64,000 nt of DNA from Flavobacteriaceae bacterium MAR_2010_188 (GTDB lineage: Bacteria; Bacteroidota; Bacteroidia; Flavobacteriales; Flavobacteriaceae): the NCBI GenBank assembly GCA_900104375.1, contig LT629302.1:1511001-1575000 (forward strand), given 5' to 3'. The position numbers and the translations under genes are program-made. The notes under the pieces were generated by a model. That model made no database searches, was not told the origin of the DNA, and saw only the letters and a list, made by a program, of their open reading frames with translations. Position 1 is the stretch's first letter. Each line of letters begins with the position of its first letter. This document shows, piece by piece, positions 1-9,083 of this stretch.

Positions 1-342
1 GAACAAAGAGGGCACTTTAAAACTCTCTTCCAAAATAGAATTTTGATAAAGCGTGGTTTCATTGGTCGCGTCATCGTAATTTAGAAAAGCTAATGCCGTA
101 ATGTTAGTACTGTCAGGATTTATTCCTTGTGCTAACATTTTGGAGAAATTACGATTAAATTCTCGCATTTCCTTGTCTTCTAAAGATCTTGAAGCTAAAC
201 CAAGGGAGCGAGATACATTAAGTGTAAATTGCTTCTCTTCATTTTCTAAAGTATTATTAATAAAAAATGTCTGAACGAAAATGATTCCGATTAAAGACAA
301 ACTCATTAATACCACCAACAAGATGAATAGCTTTTTGCCCAT
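1..342 (-). CDS. Sensor histidine kinase, N-terminal part (cut by window edge)
   Basis: The frame is open from an ATG at 342 to the window edge, giving 114 residues with no stop. It begins MGKKLFILLVVLMSLSLIGI, a short basic start followed by one membrane helix of about 20 residues, then a charged extracytoplasmic region (residues about 30-114). This is the usual front end of flavobacterial membrane histidine kinases, and such a kinase often lies beside coaE in this family. No kinase motif is inside the window, so the product name rests on this N-terminal architecture and on context. The ATG lies 4 bases downstream of a TAAATTTG promoter element, so the mRNA may be leaderless. It could instead be another single-pass sensor. 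Confidence 0.65.
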   Translation of the reverse strand, partial: MGKKLFILLVVLMSLSLIGIIFVQTFFINNTLENEEKQFTLNVSRSLGLASRSLEDKEMREFNRNFSKMLAQGINPDSTNITALAFLNYDDATNETTLYQNSILEESFKVPSLF

Positions 343-346
343 CGAT

Positions 347-354
347 CAAATTTA
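347..354 (-). promoter_or_regulatory. Putative -7 element of the sensor kinase gene
   Basis: Reads TAAATTTG on the minus strand, an exact match to the Bacteroidota -7 consensus TAnnTTTG. It ends 4 bases before the ATG at 342. No -33 TTTG is visible at the usual distance, so an activator may be needed. Confidence 0.4.
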
Positions 355-414
355 GGATTTTAACATTTAGAAGAGTTTGCATTTAACCTTACCTTAACAA
401 AAATGTTAAAATCC
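355..414. repeat. 14-bp inverted repeat between coaE and the sensor kinase gene
   Basis: GGATTTTAACATTT (355-368) is the exact reverse complement of 401-414, with a 32-base loop. The right arm abuts the coaE stop codon and the left arm abuts the -7 element of the kinase gene. The loop contains, on the minus strand, GTTAAGGTAAGGTTAA, a direct-repeat-like pattern of the kind bound by OmpR-type response regulators. It may be the coaE terminator, an operator for the kinase gene, or both. Confidence 0.55.
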
Positions 415-1005
415 TTATTTTATGCACAATTGGAGAAGGGATTTATGAATTTTTAACACCGATTTTTCTGCCCTTTTTAGGTCATTATTGATGATAGTGA
501 AATCAGATTTGTCAGTTTTTTCATCGTCAGACATTTGGTTAGCCATCACCGACAGAATTCGTTCTCGAGAAATATTTTCACGTTTAAGAAGTCTTTCGAT
601 TCTTGCCTCCTTATCTGCAACTACGGTGATAATGAAATCGAACTGATTCTGCATATCATTTTCAAAAATGATGGCGGCCTCTTTAATAACATAAGGAGCA
701 TCTTGATTCTTAATCCATTTTGAAAAATGTTCAGCTACTTCTGGATGTACAATGTGATTGATCTCTTCTAAAAGATTCTTATCATTAAAGATTTTAGAAG
801 CTATGAATTCCCTATTTAGACCATGATCATTATAGGCTTCGGCACCAAAAAGTTTAATCAATTTTGTGCGGATAGTTTTGCTCTTATTCATCAATCTTTT
901 CGCCTCAGTATCCGCAATATAAATGGGGACACCAAGTTTTTTGAACATATCAGAAATGGTGGTTTTACCGCTACCTATTCCACCTGTAAGACCAACGATT
1001 TTCAT
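415..1005 (-). CDS. coaE: Dephospho-CoA kinase
   Basis: Catalyses the last step of coenzyme A synthesis, the ATP-dependent phosphorylation of the 3'-OH of dephospho-CoA in the cytoplasm. The 196-residue protein has the family length and starts MKIVGLTGGIGSGKTT, with the P-loop GGIGSGKT at residues 8-15. The downstream segments ADTEAK (substrate Asp region) and EAAIIFEN match the family layout. Its ATG overlaps the stop of the YbbR gene as ATGA (1002-1005), so the two are translationally coupled in one operon with the glycosyltransferase upstream. Confidence 0.95.
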   Translation of the reverse strand: MKIVGLTGGIGSGKTTISDMFKKLGVPIYIADTEAKRLMNKSKTIRTKLIKLFGAEAYNDHGLNREFIASKIFNDKNLLEEINHIVHPEVAEHFSKWIKNQDAPYVIKEAAIIFENDMQNQFDFIITVVADKEARIERLLKRENISRERILSVMANQMSDDEKTDKSDFTIINNDLKRAEKSVLKIHKSLLQLCIK

Positions 1006-1967
1006 TTTGTTAGGATGAATTCCACTTTATCTAATTTTACTTTTGCACTTCTAACAAACTCTGGGGTTTTAATCAAACGTGGGGTGAAGAAAGATTTCTT
1101 AGTATCCTTAACTTCATTATAATCGCACTCTACCACAAAGTCTTCAACCAAAACATCATTATAATATTTTAGATTAACGTAAAAGGAAACAGGAACCGTT
1201 TTAGGGAAATAGTTGATTTTTACTTTCGGCGGAAGGTTTATAATCTTCACTGGGACCTGTAGCGAACCTTCGGTAAATTTGTTGATGTTTACCACAACGT
1301 CCGTTTGTTTGATGGACATCTTTACCTGTTTATTTTCTAATGGTTTTAGTAAAACTTGCTCAGATGAGTTTACGCCAGCATTTTCCTTTTTATACAATTG
1401 GGTCTCAACCCGCTTTATAGACTTGAGCACATTAGCCGGCCCAATGATTCTAACGGAATCTGGTTCTACCATTAAGCTGTCTACATAATCATAACCTGGC
1501 GCTAGCGTAACATTAGATTCTAATTTTATAGGGACCATTTTAGAGGCTAAGACAGAGAAAGGAATAATCATTGAATCTGGTTTAACCGAAAGTATCTCTA
1601 CCGCATAACCAATTTTATCCTTTATCGCCTTATCTGTAATCATGGGCTCGTAGATATAAGCCGAATCTTTCTGAATCACATCTTGTTCTAAATCCAAAAG
1701 TAATCGTCTGTCCTTAAAATAATAGAGCAGAATTCTGAAGCCGACCGCCGATACTTCGACATTTAATTTTTTAGGCTTTTGCAAGGTTATCGCAACGTCT
1801 TCCGGAAGATTTATATAATCTACATTTAAGCTAATATTCTCGGTGTAAACCTTAGAGAATTTGGTGAGCACTAAAAAGATAAAAGATAATATTACGAAAA
1901 CTCCAAACATATGCAGTCGTCTATTTCTAAACGATTTGATAAGTGAAGATTTGAGATTATTTGCCAT
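1002..1967 (-). CDS. YbbR-like domain protein
   Basis: The 321-residue protein has a basic N-terminus, one membrane helix at about residues 18-37, and an extracytoplasmic region with repeated YbbR-type beta domains (for example PIKLESNVTLAPGYDYVDSL and DSVRIIGPANVLKSIKRVET). YbbR domains occur in regulators of diadenylate cyclase in Firmicutes; the role in Flavobacteriia is not established. The start overlaps the end of the upstream glycosyltransferase gene by 11 bases, and the stop overlaps coaE by 4. The constant pairing with coaE in Bacteroidota is a neighbourhood argument for the family call, not for function. Confidence 0.85.
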   Translation of the reverse strand: MANNLKSSLIKSFRNRRLHMFGVFVILSFIFLVLTKFSKVYTENISLNVDYINLPEDVAITLQKPKKLNVEVSAVGFRILLYYFKDRRLLLDLEQDVIQKDSAYIYEPMITDKAIKDKIGYAVEILSVKPDSMIIPFSVLASKMVPIKLESNVTLAPGYDYVDSLMVEPDSVRIIGPANVLKSIKRVETQLYKKENAGVNSSEQVLLKPLENKQVKMSIKQTDVVVNINKFTEGSLQVPVKIINLPPKVKINYFPKTVPVSFYVNLKYYNDVLVEDFVVECDYNEVKDTKKSFFTPRLIKTPEFVRSAKVKLDKVEFILTK

Positions 1968-2961
1968 TCTTAAAAAATAACTTTGGAAATTGTTTTTCTG
2001 GATTCCGGTTTAATATACTAACGTAAAAAAAGGATTTTAAATATCCCCAACCATATCCCATTAACTGCACCAATACTGCAATCACACTTTGTACTGCGAT
2101 AATCAAATTCTTTTCTGCAATAACTGCAGTTAGGAAGATAAGTAAAAGGTAAAGACCTACGAGAATAATCGGCCAGAATATGCCCATTAAAAGAAGAACG
2201 ATTGCTCCTATTGTTCCCAATAAAAAAAGAGTTGGAAACCAAAACGTAAATTTAGACGAATCTGGATGCCACTTATTGAGTATTGGTCGTACCAGTCCGA
2301 ACTTATTCACTTGCTGGTAAAATTTTTTCCAGCTGATTCTTCTCTTGTGATATACAAAAGCTTCGGAAATTAACTTGGTTCTCAAACCGGCTTCCTTAAT
2401 CCTGATTGCTAAATCTGGGTCTTCGCCAGGATGAATATTCCGAAAACCACTTGTTATTGAGAACGCTTTCCTAGAAATTCCCATATTGAAACTTCTTGGC
2501 TGAAAATCCTTTATATTTTTTTTGCCGCCTCTGATACCTCCGGTAGATAATACAGAGGTCATCGCAAAATTGATACTCTTTTGAAGGTTATTAAAATTTG
2601 AATGGGCTGCGTCGGGACCGCCGTAACAATCAACAAAATCAGACTTTAGACTTTGGTCAACAATATCCAAATACCGTGGCGGCAACAAACAATCAGAATC
2701 TAAAATAATGTAATAATCGCCCACTGCTTCTCTCATTCCAAAGTTCCTGGAGTCTCCTGGGCCAGAATTTTGCTTAGTAAGATAATTGATGTCTAATCGA
2801 TTTTCATATTCAGCAATAACTGACGCACAGGGAATAGTAGAACCATCCTCAATAATTACGATTTCGTAAGGAGAAGAAAATTGAAGCTGAGTAAAGCTTT
2901 GTAAAAGTTCCTTTATTTCTTCAGGTCTGTTGTATACCGGTATTATAAAGGAATAATTCAA
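1957..2961 (-). CDS. Family 2 glycosyltransferase, membrane-associated
   Basis: The 334-residue protein starts MNYSFIIPVYNRPEEI, the classic GT-A fold opening. It continues with IIEDGS and the nucleotide-sugar/metal DxD motif in ILDSDC, and has a GEDPDLAIR segment typical of the acceptor/base region. The last 90 or so residues carry two to three hydrophobic helices (about 245-310), so it is probably attached to the inner membrane. It likely builds a cell-surface polysaccharide or glycolipid, but the sugar cannot be read from the sequence. It is first in the operon with the YbbR gene and coaE; fabI lies 45 bases upstream in the same direction. Confidence 0.88.
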   Translation of the reverse strand: MNYSFIIPVYNRPEEIKELLQSFTQLQFSSPYEIVIIEDGSTIPCASVIAEYENRLDINYLTKQNSGPGDSRNFGMREAVGDYYIILDSDCLLPPRYLDIVDQSLKSDFVDCYGGPDAAHSNFNNLQKSINFAMTSVLSTGGIRGGKKNIKDFQPRSFNMGISRKAFSITSGFRNIHPGEDPDLAIRIKEAGLRTKLISEAFVYHKRRISWKKFYQQVNKFGLVRPILNKWHPDSSKFTFWFPTLFLLGTIGAIVLLLMGIFWPIILVGLYLLLIFLTAVIAEKNLIIAVQSVIAVLVQLMGYGWGYLKSFFYVSILNRNPEKQFPKLFFKNGK

Positions 2962-3006
2962 ATTTTAAATAAAATTGAAATAGTTATATGAAGAATGTCT
3001 GCGGTC

Positions 3007-3822
3007 TTATGAATCCATAAAACCTTCCATTACCGCATCGCTTACTCCCATATTACTAAATCCACCATCATTATATAAATTCTGAAGCGTTACGCGTTTG
3101 GTCAAGTCACTAAACAGGGTAACGGTATAGTTAGCGCAGTCAATTGCAGTAGCGTTTCCAAGTGGCGACATCTTATCGGCATATGCGATAAATCCATCAA
3201 ATCCTTTAACGCCTTGTCCGGCAGTAGTTGGTGTAGGAGATTGGGAAATAGTATTTACGCGAACTTTTTTATCTCTTCCAAAGAAATAACCAAAGCTACG
3301 AGCGATACTTTCTAAATAGGCTTTATTATCGGCCATATCATTATAATCAGGAAAAACACGTTGCGCTGCCATATAGGTTAGAGCAACAATACTTCCCCAT
3401 TCATTCATTGCATCTGCTTTGTAAAGTGATTGCATAACTTTATGAAAAGACATTGCCGAAACATCGGTACCTTTTTGGGTCCAATCATAGTTTTGATCAG
3501 TGTAAGATCGTCCTTTTCTAACGTTTACGGACATCCCAATAGAATGCAAAACAAAATCTAATTTACCTCCCAAAGTTTCTACCGCTTTTGCAACAAGATT
3601 GTCTAAATCTTCCATAGACGTGGCATCGGCCGGAACAATTTCTGATCCGGTCTTTTCTGCTAAATCCCTAATTGTTCCCATTCGCATTGCGATTGGTGCA
3701 TTGGTCAACACAAACTTCCCTCCTTCTTCATGAACGCGCTCAGCTGTTTTCCATGCGATAGAATTTTCATCTAATGCTCCAAAAATAATCCCGCGTTTTC
3801 CTTTTAGTAATCCGTATGACAT
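3007..3822 (-). CDS. fabI: Enoyl-[acyl-carrier-protein] reductase (NADH)
   Basis: Performs the last reduction of each fatty-acid elongation cycle. The 271-residue short-chain dehydrogenase begins with the FabI-type nucleotide motif GIIFGALDENSIAW (residues 11-24). It has the catalytic Y-x6-K pair of this family (Tyr160, Lys167) in PDYNDMADNKAY, with Tyr150 preceding it as in FabI. The segment TISQSPTPTTAGQGV replaces the common PIRTLA loop, a known feature of Bacteroidota FabI. A TATATTTG promoter element lies about 95 bases upstream. Confidence 0.95.
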   Translation of the reverse strand: MSYGLLKGKRGIIFGALDENSIAWKTAERVHEEGGKFVLTNAPIAMRMGTIRDLAEKTGSEIVPADATSMEDLDNLVAKAVETLGGKLDFVLHSIGMSVNVRKGRSYTDQNYDWTQKGTDVSAMSFHKVMQSLYKADAMNEWGSIVALTYMAAQRVFPDYNDMADNKAYLESIARSFGYFFGRDKKVRVNTISQSPTPTTAGQGVKGFDGFIAYADKMSPLGNATAIDCANYTVTLFSDLTKRVTLQNLYNDGGFSNMGVSDAVMEGFMDS

Positions 3823-3917
3823 TGTCTAATATTTTTTAGTTGAAAGTTTTATGTATCTAATAGGTTTGGTTTAACCTTATATAATCTAGATTCTATTGCT
3901 AAAACCTCAGATTTTAA

Positions 3918-3925
3918 CAAATATA
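3918..3925 (-). promoter_or_regulatory. Putative -7 promoter element of fabI
   Basis: Reads TATATTTG on the minus strand (exact TAnnTTTG). It sits just past the recN stop and 95 bases before the fabI ATG, so fabI probably has its own transcript as well as any read-through from recN. Confidence 0.5.
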
Positions 3926-3928
3926 GTA

Positions 3929-5581
3929 TTAATTCAATAATTCCTTAGCGTGAGCAATAGCCGAATTAGATAATTTTGAGCCTCCCAACATCTCGGCAAT
4001 TTCAACGATTCGTTCATCATTATCTAATTTCTTCAGATAGGTGTTAGTGCTTTCATCAACCACCTTTTTGTAAACCTTGTAATGAAAATCGCCTTTTGCC
4101 GCAATTTGCGGTAGATGCGTAATACTAAACACCTGCATGGTCTTGCTCATATCTTGCATGATATTCGCCATCTTTTTTGAAATCTCTCCAGATACCCCAG
4201 TGTCTATCTCATCTAACATGATGGTCGGTAAATGGATGTATTTTGAAATGATAAATTTAATGGCCAACATAATCCTCGAAAGCTCACCTCCAGAAGCTGC
4301 TTTCTTAAGCTCATTAAAGTTTCCTCCTTTATTTGCCGAAAACAGAAAATCCAAATCGTCCATTCCATTTAGAAAAAATGATTCCGACTGCGAAACTTCA
4401 ATTTTAAAACGTGAATTTGGCATTCCCAACTTTTCAAGAATTTCATCGAGCTTACTCGTTAATTCTGGAATTATTTGTTCTCTGCGTTTATGGATTTCGG
4501 TTGCTTTTTCAATCAATTTCATCTTTTCGCCTTCGATGTGTTTTAAGAGCGAATTGATCTTAGAATCCATATCGTCAGAATCTGAAACCTTGGTATCTAA
4601 TTCTTCCCGAATCCTTATAAGCTCAACCATGTCGTCCACTTGATGCTTATGAAACAGATTATTTATGATTGCTAGCTGAGAGTTGATGACTTCTAATCGG
4701 TTGGGATCCATTTCAAGATTGCCCTGAAATTCTTCAAGTTCTGCCTGAATATCATCTACTTCAATCGAAACACTTTCTATGCGTTCGTAAATCTGCTGAT
4801 AATCTTTCTTGAAACTTGCAATTTTCGCAAGTTGTTGTTTAATCTCCTTGATGCTATGAGTGACGCCAATTTCATCATCATTTATGATTTGGTAAGCACT
4901 TCCCAAACGTTCCTGAATCATTTCGACATTAGAGAGTGTTTCCATCTCTTCTTCAAGTTCAGCAACATTCAAATATTCTAATTTCGCTTCTAATAATTCG
5001 TTCAACAAAAAAGAATTATAATCGTACTCTTTAATCAACTCTGAACGTTTATTCTGAAGGCTTTCAAGGTCTTTTCGCAATTTTCTATAACCTTCTAAAT
5101 TTTCGGCATAAGACGATAACAAATCCTTGTTATTCGCCAGCGCATCCAATAATTGAAACTGAAAATCATCATTGGTCAACTCCAATGTTTGGTGTTGCGA
5201 GTGAATATCTAGAAGTTTAGAACCTAATTCTTGAAGCACTTGCAGCGTAACCGGCGTATCGTTAATGAATGCCCTTGATTTCCCGGACGGAAGAATTTCC
5301 CTCCTAAGAATCGTGTTCTTTTCAAAGTCTAAATCATTTTCTTCAAAAATATCTTCAAGTTGATAATTAGAAATTTCAAAAACACCTTCTATAATACATT
5401 TCTTGGTAGAATCCTTGATGGCGCTAAGGTCTGCCCTCTTTCCAAGAACTAGCGAAAGACCACCGAGCAATATTGATTTACCGGCTCCGGTTTCCCCTGT
5501 GATGATGCTTAGACCTTTGTTAAATGACATATTTAAGTCATCTATCAAGGCGTAATTCTTAATTGATAATGAGGTTAACAA
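3929..5581 (-). CDS. recN: DNA repair protein RecN
   Basis: SMC-like ATPase acting in double-strand break repair. The 550-residue protein has the Walker A GETGAGKS at residues 29-36, long central coiled coils (about 150-370, rich in Leu, Glu and Lys), an ABC signature around SGGELSRIMLAIK, and Walker B MLDEIDTGVSGE near residue 460. Length and order match RecN. It is the last gene of the operon bamD-rpoZ-coaBC-porD-recN, 66 bases after the porD-like gene. Confidence 0.96.
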   Translation of the reverse strand: MLTSLSIKNYALIDDLNMSFNKGLSIITGETGAGKSILLGGLSLVLGKRADLSAIKDSTKKCIIEGVFEISNYQLEDIFEENDLDFEKNTILRREILPSGKSRAFINDTPVTLQVLQELGSKLLDIHSQHQTLELTNDDFQFQLLDALANNKDLLSSYAENLEGYRKLRKDLESLQNKRSELIKEYDYNSFLLNELLEAKLEYLNVAELEEEMETLSNVEMIQERLGSAYQIINDDEIGVTHSIKEIKQQLAKIASFKKDYQQIYERIESVSIEVDDIQAELEEFQGNLEMDPNRLEVINSQLAIINNLFHKHQVDDMVELIRIREELDTKVSDSDDMDSKINSLLKHIEGEKMKLIEKATEIHKRREQIIPELTSKLDEILEKLGMPNSRFKIEVSQSESFFLNGMDDLDFLFSANKGGNFNELKKAASGGELSRIMLAIKFIISKYIHLPTIMLDEIDTGVSGEISKKMANIMQDMSKTMQVFSITHLPQIAAKGDFHYKVYKKVVDESTNTYLKKLDNDERIVEIAEMLGGSKLSNSAIAHAKELLN

Positions 5582-5647
5582 TAGCTGATTTTTGTAGGAT
5601 TATTTAGAAAGACTAAGTTAATCGATCTTCGAAAGAAAATGAAAATC

Positions 5648-6535
5648 CTAATAACTTATATTTCGCCATTTTGCGGCGTGCATCGGGGCAATTCTATTAA
5701 GACTGTCCAATACATTTGTAATATTTACGGAAGGTCCGTCAGAAAAGATTTGTTCAACCTCATCTGCTTTGGCATCAAAGAAAACACGTAGGATAAAGGA
5801 GTTTGGTCGGCGACTGTTCATTGTTCTTAAGTTCGCGATGGCATCTGCAATGACTTGTTTACCGGCTTTTGGGTCAGTACTCATCACGTCTAGACCGTTT
5901 CTATGATAATCGTATAGAACTTGTCGGTACTCTTTATAAGTTGTAGAAAGAATATTGTCGATCAAGGTATATCTAGTCTGTTGTCCATCTTCTGGCTTCC
6001 AACCTTGATAATTAGACTGTGCGGAATAGTTTAGTATTTCTTGGGCCTGCTTAAAATAGTCGTCCCCACCATTTGGCGCAAACGTTTCTGCATCTAGACC
6101 TAAAATCATATTAATGTGAAAGGTGATGACCGAAACTAGATTAGATTCAAATTGGTTTGGGTTGAAAATCAGATTTTGAAATTCGAGATATTGAAATGAA
6201 AAATCTCGATCATTAAAATTATAAACTGGCGTACTATAGGAAGATCCAAAGACCGGTCTAGAGGATTGAACTTGAATAGTCGCTTGAAAATTATCGCTAC
6301 TATAATCGGTAACGTTTATTACCATACTACATTCAATACGCTCTTGGTTTCTAAACTTTCTGTTTGTCCACTGGGTATTATTTACAAACTCTGTAATCTG
6401 TCTTTCTAAGGTTTTAAAAATCTGAACATTTTCATTCCCTGTGAGCTGGGCATTTACCACCACGTTGCAGTTTAACTCCTGTGAAAAAGTTAGACCGCTG
6501 AAACATATAAAGAAGCAAAGTAAAATCTTATGCAT
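5648..6535 (-). CDS. DUF4835 family protein, PorD-like T9SS component
   Basis: The 295-residue protein has a signal peptide, MHKILLCFFICFSGLTFSQ, cleaved after SQ. The rest is a periplasmic domain typical of DUF4835, a family also named PorD in connection with type IX secretion; the biochemical role is unknown. The ATG at 6535 was preferred over an in-frame TTG at 6547, because ATG gives a standard signal peptide and an eight-base overlap with the coaBC stop (ATGCATAA). Its place between coaBC and recN is widely conserved in Flavobacteriaceae. The presence of T9SS substrates further along the window fits a T9SS role. Confidence 0.85.
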   Translation of the reverse strand: MHKILLCFFICFSGLTFSQELNCNVVVNAQLTGNENVQIFKTLERQITEFVNNTQWTNRKFRNQERIECSMVINVTDYSSDNFQATIQVQSSRPVFGSSYSTPVYNFNDRDFSFQYLEFQNLIFNPNQFESNLVSVITFHINMILGLDAETFAPNGGDDYFKQAQEILNYSAQSNYQGWKPEDGQQTRYTLIDNILSTTYKEYRQVLYDYHRNGLDVMSTDPKAGKQVIADAIANLRTMNSRRPNSFILRVFFDAKADEVEQIFSDGPSVNITNVLDSLNRIAPMHAAKWRNISY

Positions 6536-7742
6536 AGTATTTTTCAATTAAAAGCTTAAACAAATCTGCTGCTACTTTAGACTTAGACTGCAGAGGGGTT
6601 TCTGTAATTTCTTCCAAGTTAGTTATAAATGTAACTTTATTAGTCGATGTACCAAAACCAGCACCAGTATCATTTAAAGAATTAAGAACGATTAAATCTA
6701 GATTTTTCTTTTTCAATTTTGCCTTGGCATTTGCTAATTCATTATCTGTTTCCAACGCAAAACCAACTAAAATTTGTTTAGATTTAATTTCACCTAAAGA
6801 TGCTAAAATATCCTTAGTTCTCGTGAGCTCTATATTCAACGTATTTCCATCCTTTTTTATTTTTGTAGTAGACACATTTTTTGGAGTGTAATCTGCCACC
6901 GCTGCTGACAGAATGGCAATATCAGTTAAAGCGAAATGCTGATGAACAGCTTGGTACATATCCTCAGCGTTTACAACCTTTGTAAGCTTTATTAAATTGT
7001 GATTTACTTCTAAATGAGTTGGGCCAGTTATTAATTGTACCGTTGCTCCAAGATTTGCGGCCGCTTTGGCAATTTCAAAACCCATCTTACCGCTGCTATG
7101 GTTACCAATAAATCTAACAGGGTCAATTGATTCGTAAGTTGGTCCAGCAGTAACTAAAACCGTTTTTCCTTTCAAAGGAAGAGAATCTAAAATCTGATTT
7201 TCTACAAAACTTACGATTTCTTCAGGCTCGGCCATTCTGCCCTCGCCTTCCAATCCACTCGCAAGTTCTCCTGAATTAGCAGGAATCATGATGTTCCCAA
7301 ATTCCTTCAATTTTTCAAAAGAATTCTTTGTAGACGGATGTTTGTACATATCCAAGTCCATAGCAGGCGCAAAATATACCGGACATTTAGCAGAAAGATA
7401 GGTGGCCATCAACAAATTATCGCAAACGCCATTGGTCATTTTTGACATGGTATTGGCAGTTGCCGGGGCGATAACGAATAAATCGGCCCATAGACCTAAC
7501 TCAACATGGTTGTTCCAAGTTGGGTTTTGCTGGTCGTCTAATTCGGTGAATTCGGAATAAACAGGATTTTTTGAAAGTGTCGAAAGAGTAAGTGGGGTGA
7601 CAAAATCCTTAGAAGCAGGCGTCATGATAACTTTAACATGAGCGCCTGCCTTTATGAGTAATCTAACCAAGAATGCTGATTTATAAGCAGCAATACCTGC
7701 GGTAATACCTAACAGAACATTTTTGCCGCTAAGAACAGACAT
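6528..7742 (-). CDS. coaBC: Bifunctional phosphopantothenoylcysteine decarboxylase / phosphopantothenate-cysteine ligase
   Basis: Two consecutive steps of coenzyme A synthesis in one protein of 404 residues. The N-terminal CoaC flavoprotein half begins LLGITAGIAAYKS and contains the active-site His in NNHVELGLWADL and the substrate clamp region around ANTMSKMTNGVCDNLL. The C-terminal CoaB half starts near residue 188 with KTVLVTAGPTYESIDPVRFI and has GNHSSGKMG and AAVADYTP. Together with coaE at 415-1005 the window holds three CoA steps. It is nine bases from rpoZ and in the same operon. Confidence 0.96.
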   Translation of the reverse strand: MSVLSGKNVLLGITAGIAAYKSAFLVRLLIKAGAHVKVIMTPASKDFVTPLTLSTLSKNPVYSEFTELDDQQNPTWNNHVELGLWADLFVIAPATANTMSKMTNGVCDNLLMATYLSAKCPVYFAPAMDLDMYKHPSTKNSFEKLKEFGNIMIPANSGELASGLEGEGRMAEPEEIVSFVENQILDSLPLKGKTVLVTAGPTYESIDPVRFIGNHSSGKMGFEIAKAAANLGATVQLITGPTHLEVNHNLIKLTKVVNAEDMYQAVHQHFALTDIAILSAAVADYTPKNVSTTKIKKDGNTLNIELTRTKDILASLGEIKSKQILVGFALETDNELANAKAKLKKKNLDLIVLNSLNDTGAGFGTSTNKVTFITNLEEITETPLQSKSKVAADLFKLLIEKYYA

Positions 7743-7750
7743 TTTAAATA

Positions 7751-8080
7751 TTATTCTTGAGAATCTTCGTCTGTGGTGCGATAATAAATTTTGTTATCTA
7801 ACCATTCTTGAACTGCAAGAGCATGTGGCTTAGGAAGTTTTTCGTAGAACTTAGAAACTTCTATTTGTTCTTTGTTCTCAAAGATTTCTTCCAAACTGTC
7901 GTTGTAAGTTGCAAATTCTTCAAGCTTGTCTACCAATTCTCTGCGGATATCCGTGTTGATTTGTTCTGCTCTCTTTGCAATAACAGAAATAGCTTCGTAA
8001 ATGTTATTTGTTGACTCGTCGATAATATTTCTATCGTAAGTCAAGGTTGAAACAGGTGCATCGGTTTTCTTAAGATCCAT
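7751..8080 (-). CDS. rpoZ: RNA polymerase omega subunit, Bacteroidota type
   Basis: The 109-residue protein matches the divergent omega subunit of Bacteroidota: an N-terminal segment with YDRNIIDESTNNIYEAISVI followed by AKRAEQINTDIRRELV, the helical RpoZ core. Its fixed position between bamD and coaBC is characteristic. It should assist assembly of the RNA polymerase beta' subunit. It is shorter in conserved sequence than proteobacterial omega, so the call leans partly on context. Confidence 0.85.
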   Translation of the reverse strand: MDLKKTDAPVSTLTYDRNIIDESTNNIYEAISVIAKRAEQINTDIRRELVDKLEEFATYNDSLEEIFENKEQIEVSKFYEKLPKPHALAVQEWLDNKIYYRTTDEDSQE

Positions 8081-8090
8081 TTTATATCTA

Positions 8091-8906
8091 TTAACTTTTA
8101 GTATTGTATTTGGCCAGTTCAGTATCTATATCTTGATTCATCTCATTAGCTTGTTCAAGATATTCTGAGGCCGGGTAATATTTTATCAGTGTATCGTAGT
8201 ATCCTTTAGCATCTTTAAGCCTTTGGACTTTTCTACTTTCTATACTGTTTATGGCTAAATTATGAGCCGAGTCTAATCTGTAATACATCGCAGCTTCTCT
8301 AAAGCTAGATGCAGGATATTCAAACAAGAAATTATCGAATGACTTAATTGCAGCTTCATAATCTTCTGAATCGTAATAAGCCGTCTTATTATAAAGCTTA
8401 GCGATTTCGAATGCTTTCTTTTCTAATTTATAATCTAGTTCAGCAACTAATTTATTGGCTTCTTCTAGATATTCTGACTCGGGATATTTATTGACAAAAA
8501 GTTGAAGTTTTTCTAACGCTTCCTTGGTATCTTGTTGTTCCTTACTAAAAATTGGAGACAACATATAAAAGCTTTTTGCTCCTAAGAAGGCACTTTCTTC
8601 AGCCTTATCGCTAGTGGGATATGCATCTTCAAATCTTTCAAATTGATAACCAGAAAGATGATAATCCTTCATGTTATAATAAGATTTTGCATACATGTAC
8701 ATCAATCTTTCAGCTTGGGGTTTCCCTCTGTAAACAGGAACCAACTGAGCAAATAGTCTATTTGCCTTGTTCCATTTTTCGTCATTAAAGTATTGTTCTG
8801 CAAGTTTATACTTTTCTGTGGTGTCTTCAGATTTTAAAGCTTTCTGAAATTCACTACAAGAAGTAAAAGCAACAAGAGAAATAAGGATGATAAAAAATTT
8901 CTTCAT
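8091..8906 (-). CDS. bamD: Outer membrane assembly lipoprotein BamD
   Basis: Essential lipoprotein of the beta-barrel assembly machinery. The 271-residue protein begins MKKFFIILISLVAFTSCSEF, a lipobox ending in Cys17. About five TPR-like helical repeats follow (for example KYKLAEQYFNDEKWNKA, YYNMKDYHLSGYQFE, LEKLQLFVNKYPESEYLEEA). Length and repeat spacing fit BamD. It is the first gene of the operon, and a TACCTTTG promoter element lies 74 bases upstream. Confidence 0.93.
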   Translation of the reverse strand: MKKFFIILISLVAFTSCSEFQKALKSEDTTEKYKLAEQYFNDEKWNKANRLFAQLVPVYRGKPQAERLMYMYAKSYYNMKDYHLSGYQFERFEDAYPTSDKAEESAFLGAKSFYMLSPIFSKEQQDTKEALEKLQLFVNKYPESEYLEEANKLVAELDYKLEKKAFEIAKLYNKTAYYDSEDYEAAIKSFDNFLFEYPASSFREAAMYYRLDSAHNLAINSIESRKVQRLKDAKGYYDTLIKYYPASEYLEQANEMNQDIDTELAKYNTKS

Positions 8907-8980
8907 TTAACGAATTAAGTTATGATCGTTGATACATCGGCTTTGATAACCAGCTCTTTTGTACACAAAAAACCAAGTTG

Positions 8981-8988
8981 CAAAGGTA
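8981..8988 (-). promoter_or_regulatory. Putative -7 promoter element of the bamD operon
   Basis: Reads TACCTTTG on the minus strand, matching TAnnTTTG. It stands in the 177-base gap between dapA and bamD, and implies a leader of about 70 bases. A clear -33 element is not seen. Confidence 0.5.
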
Positions 8989-9083
8989 CAATATTTCAAC
9001 GTATAATAAAAACAATTATTACCTGCGAAAATATACATTGAAATTTAGGCAGCGGTTGCTTTGGCGAAATTTTAACTTGTAGA

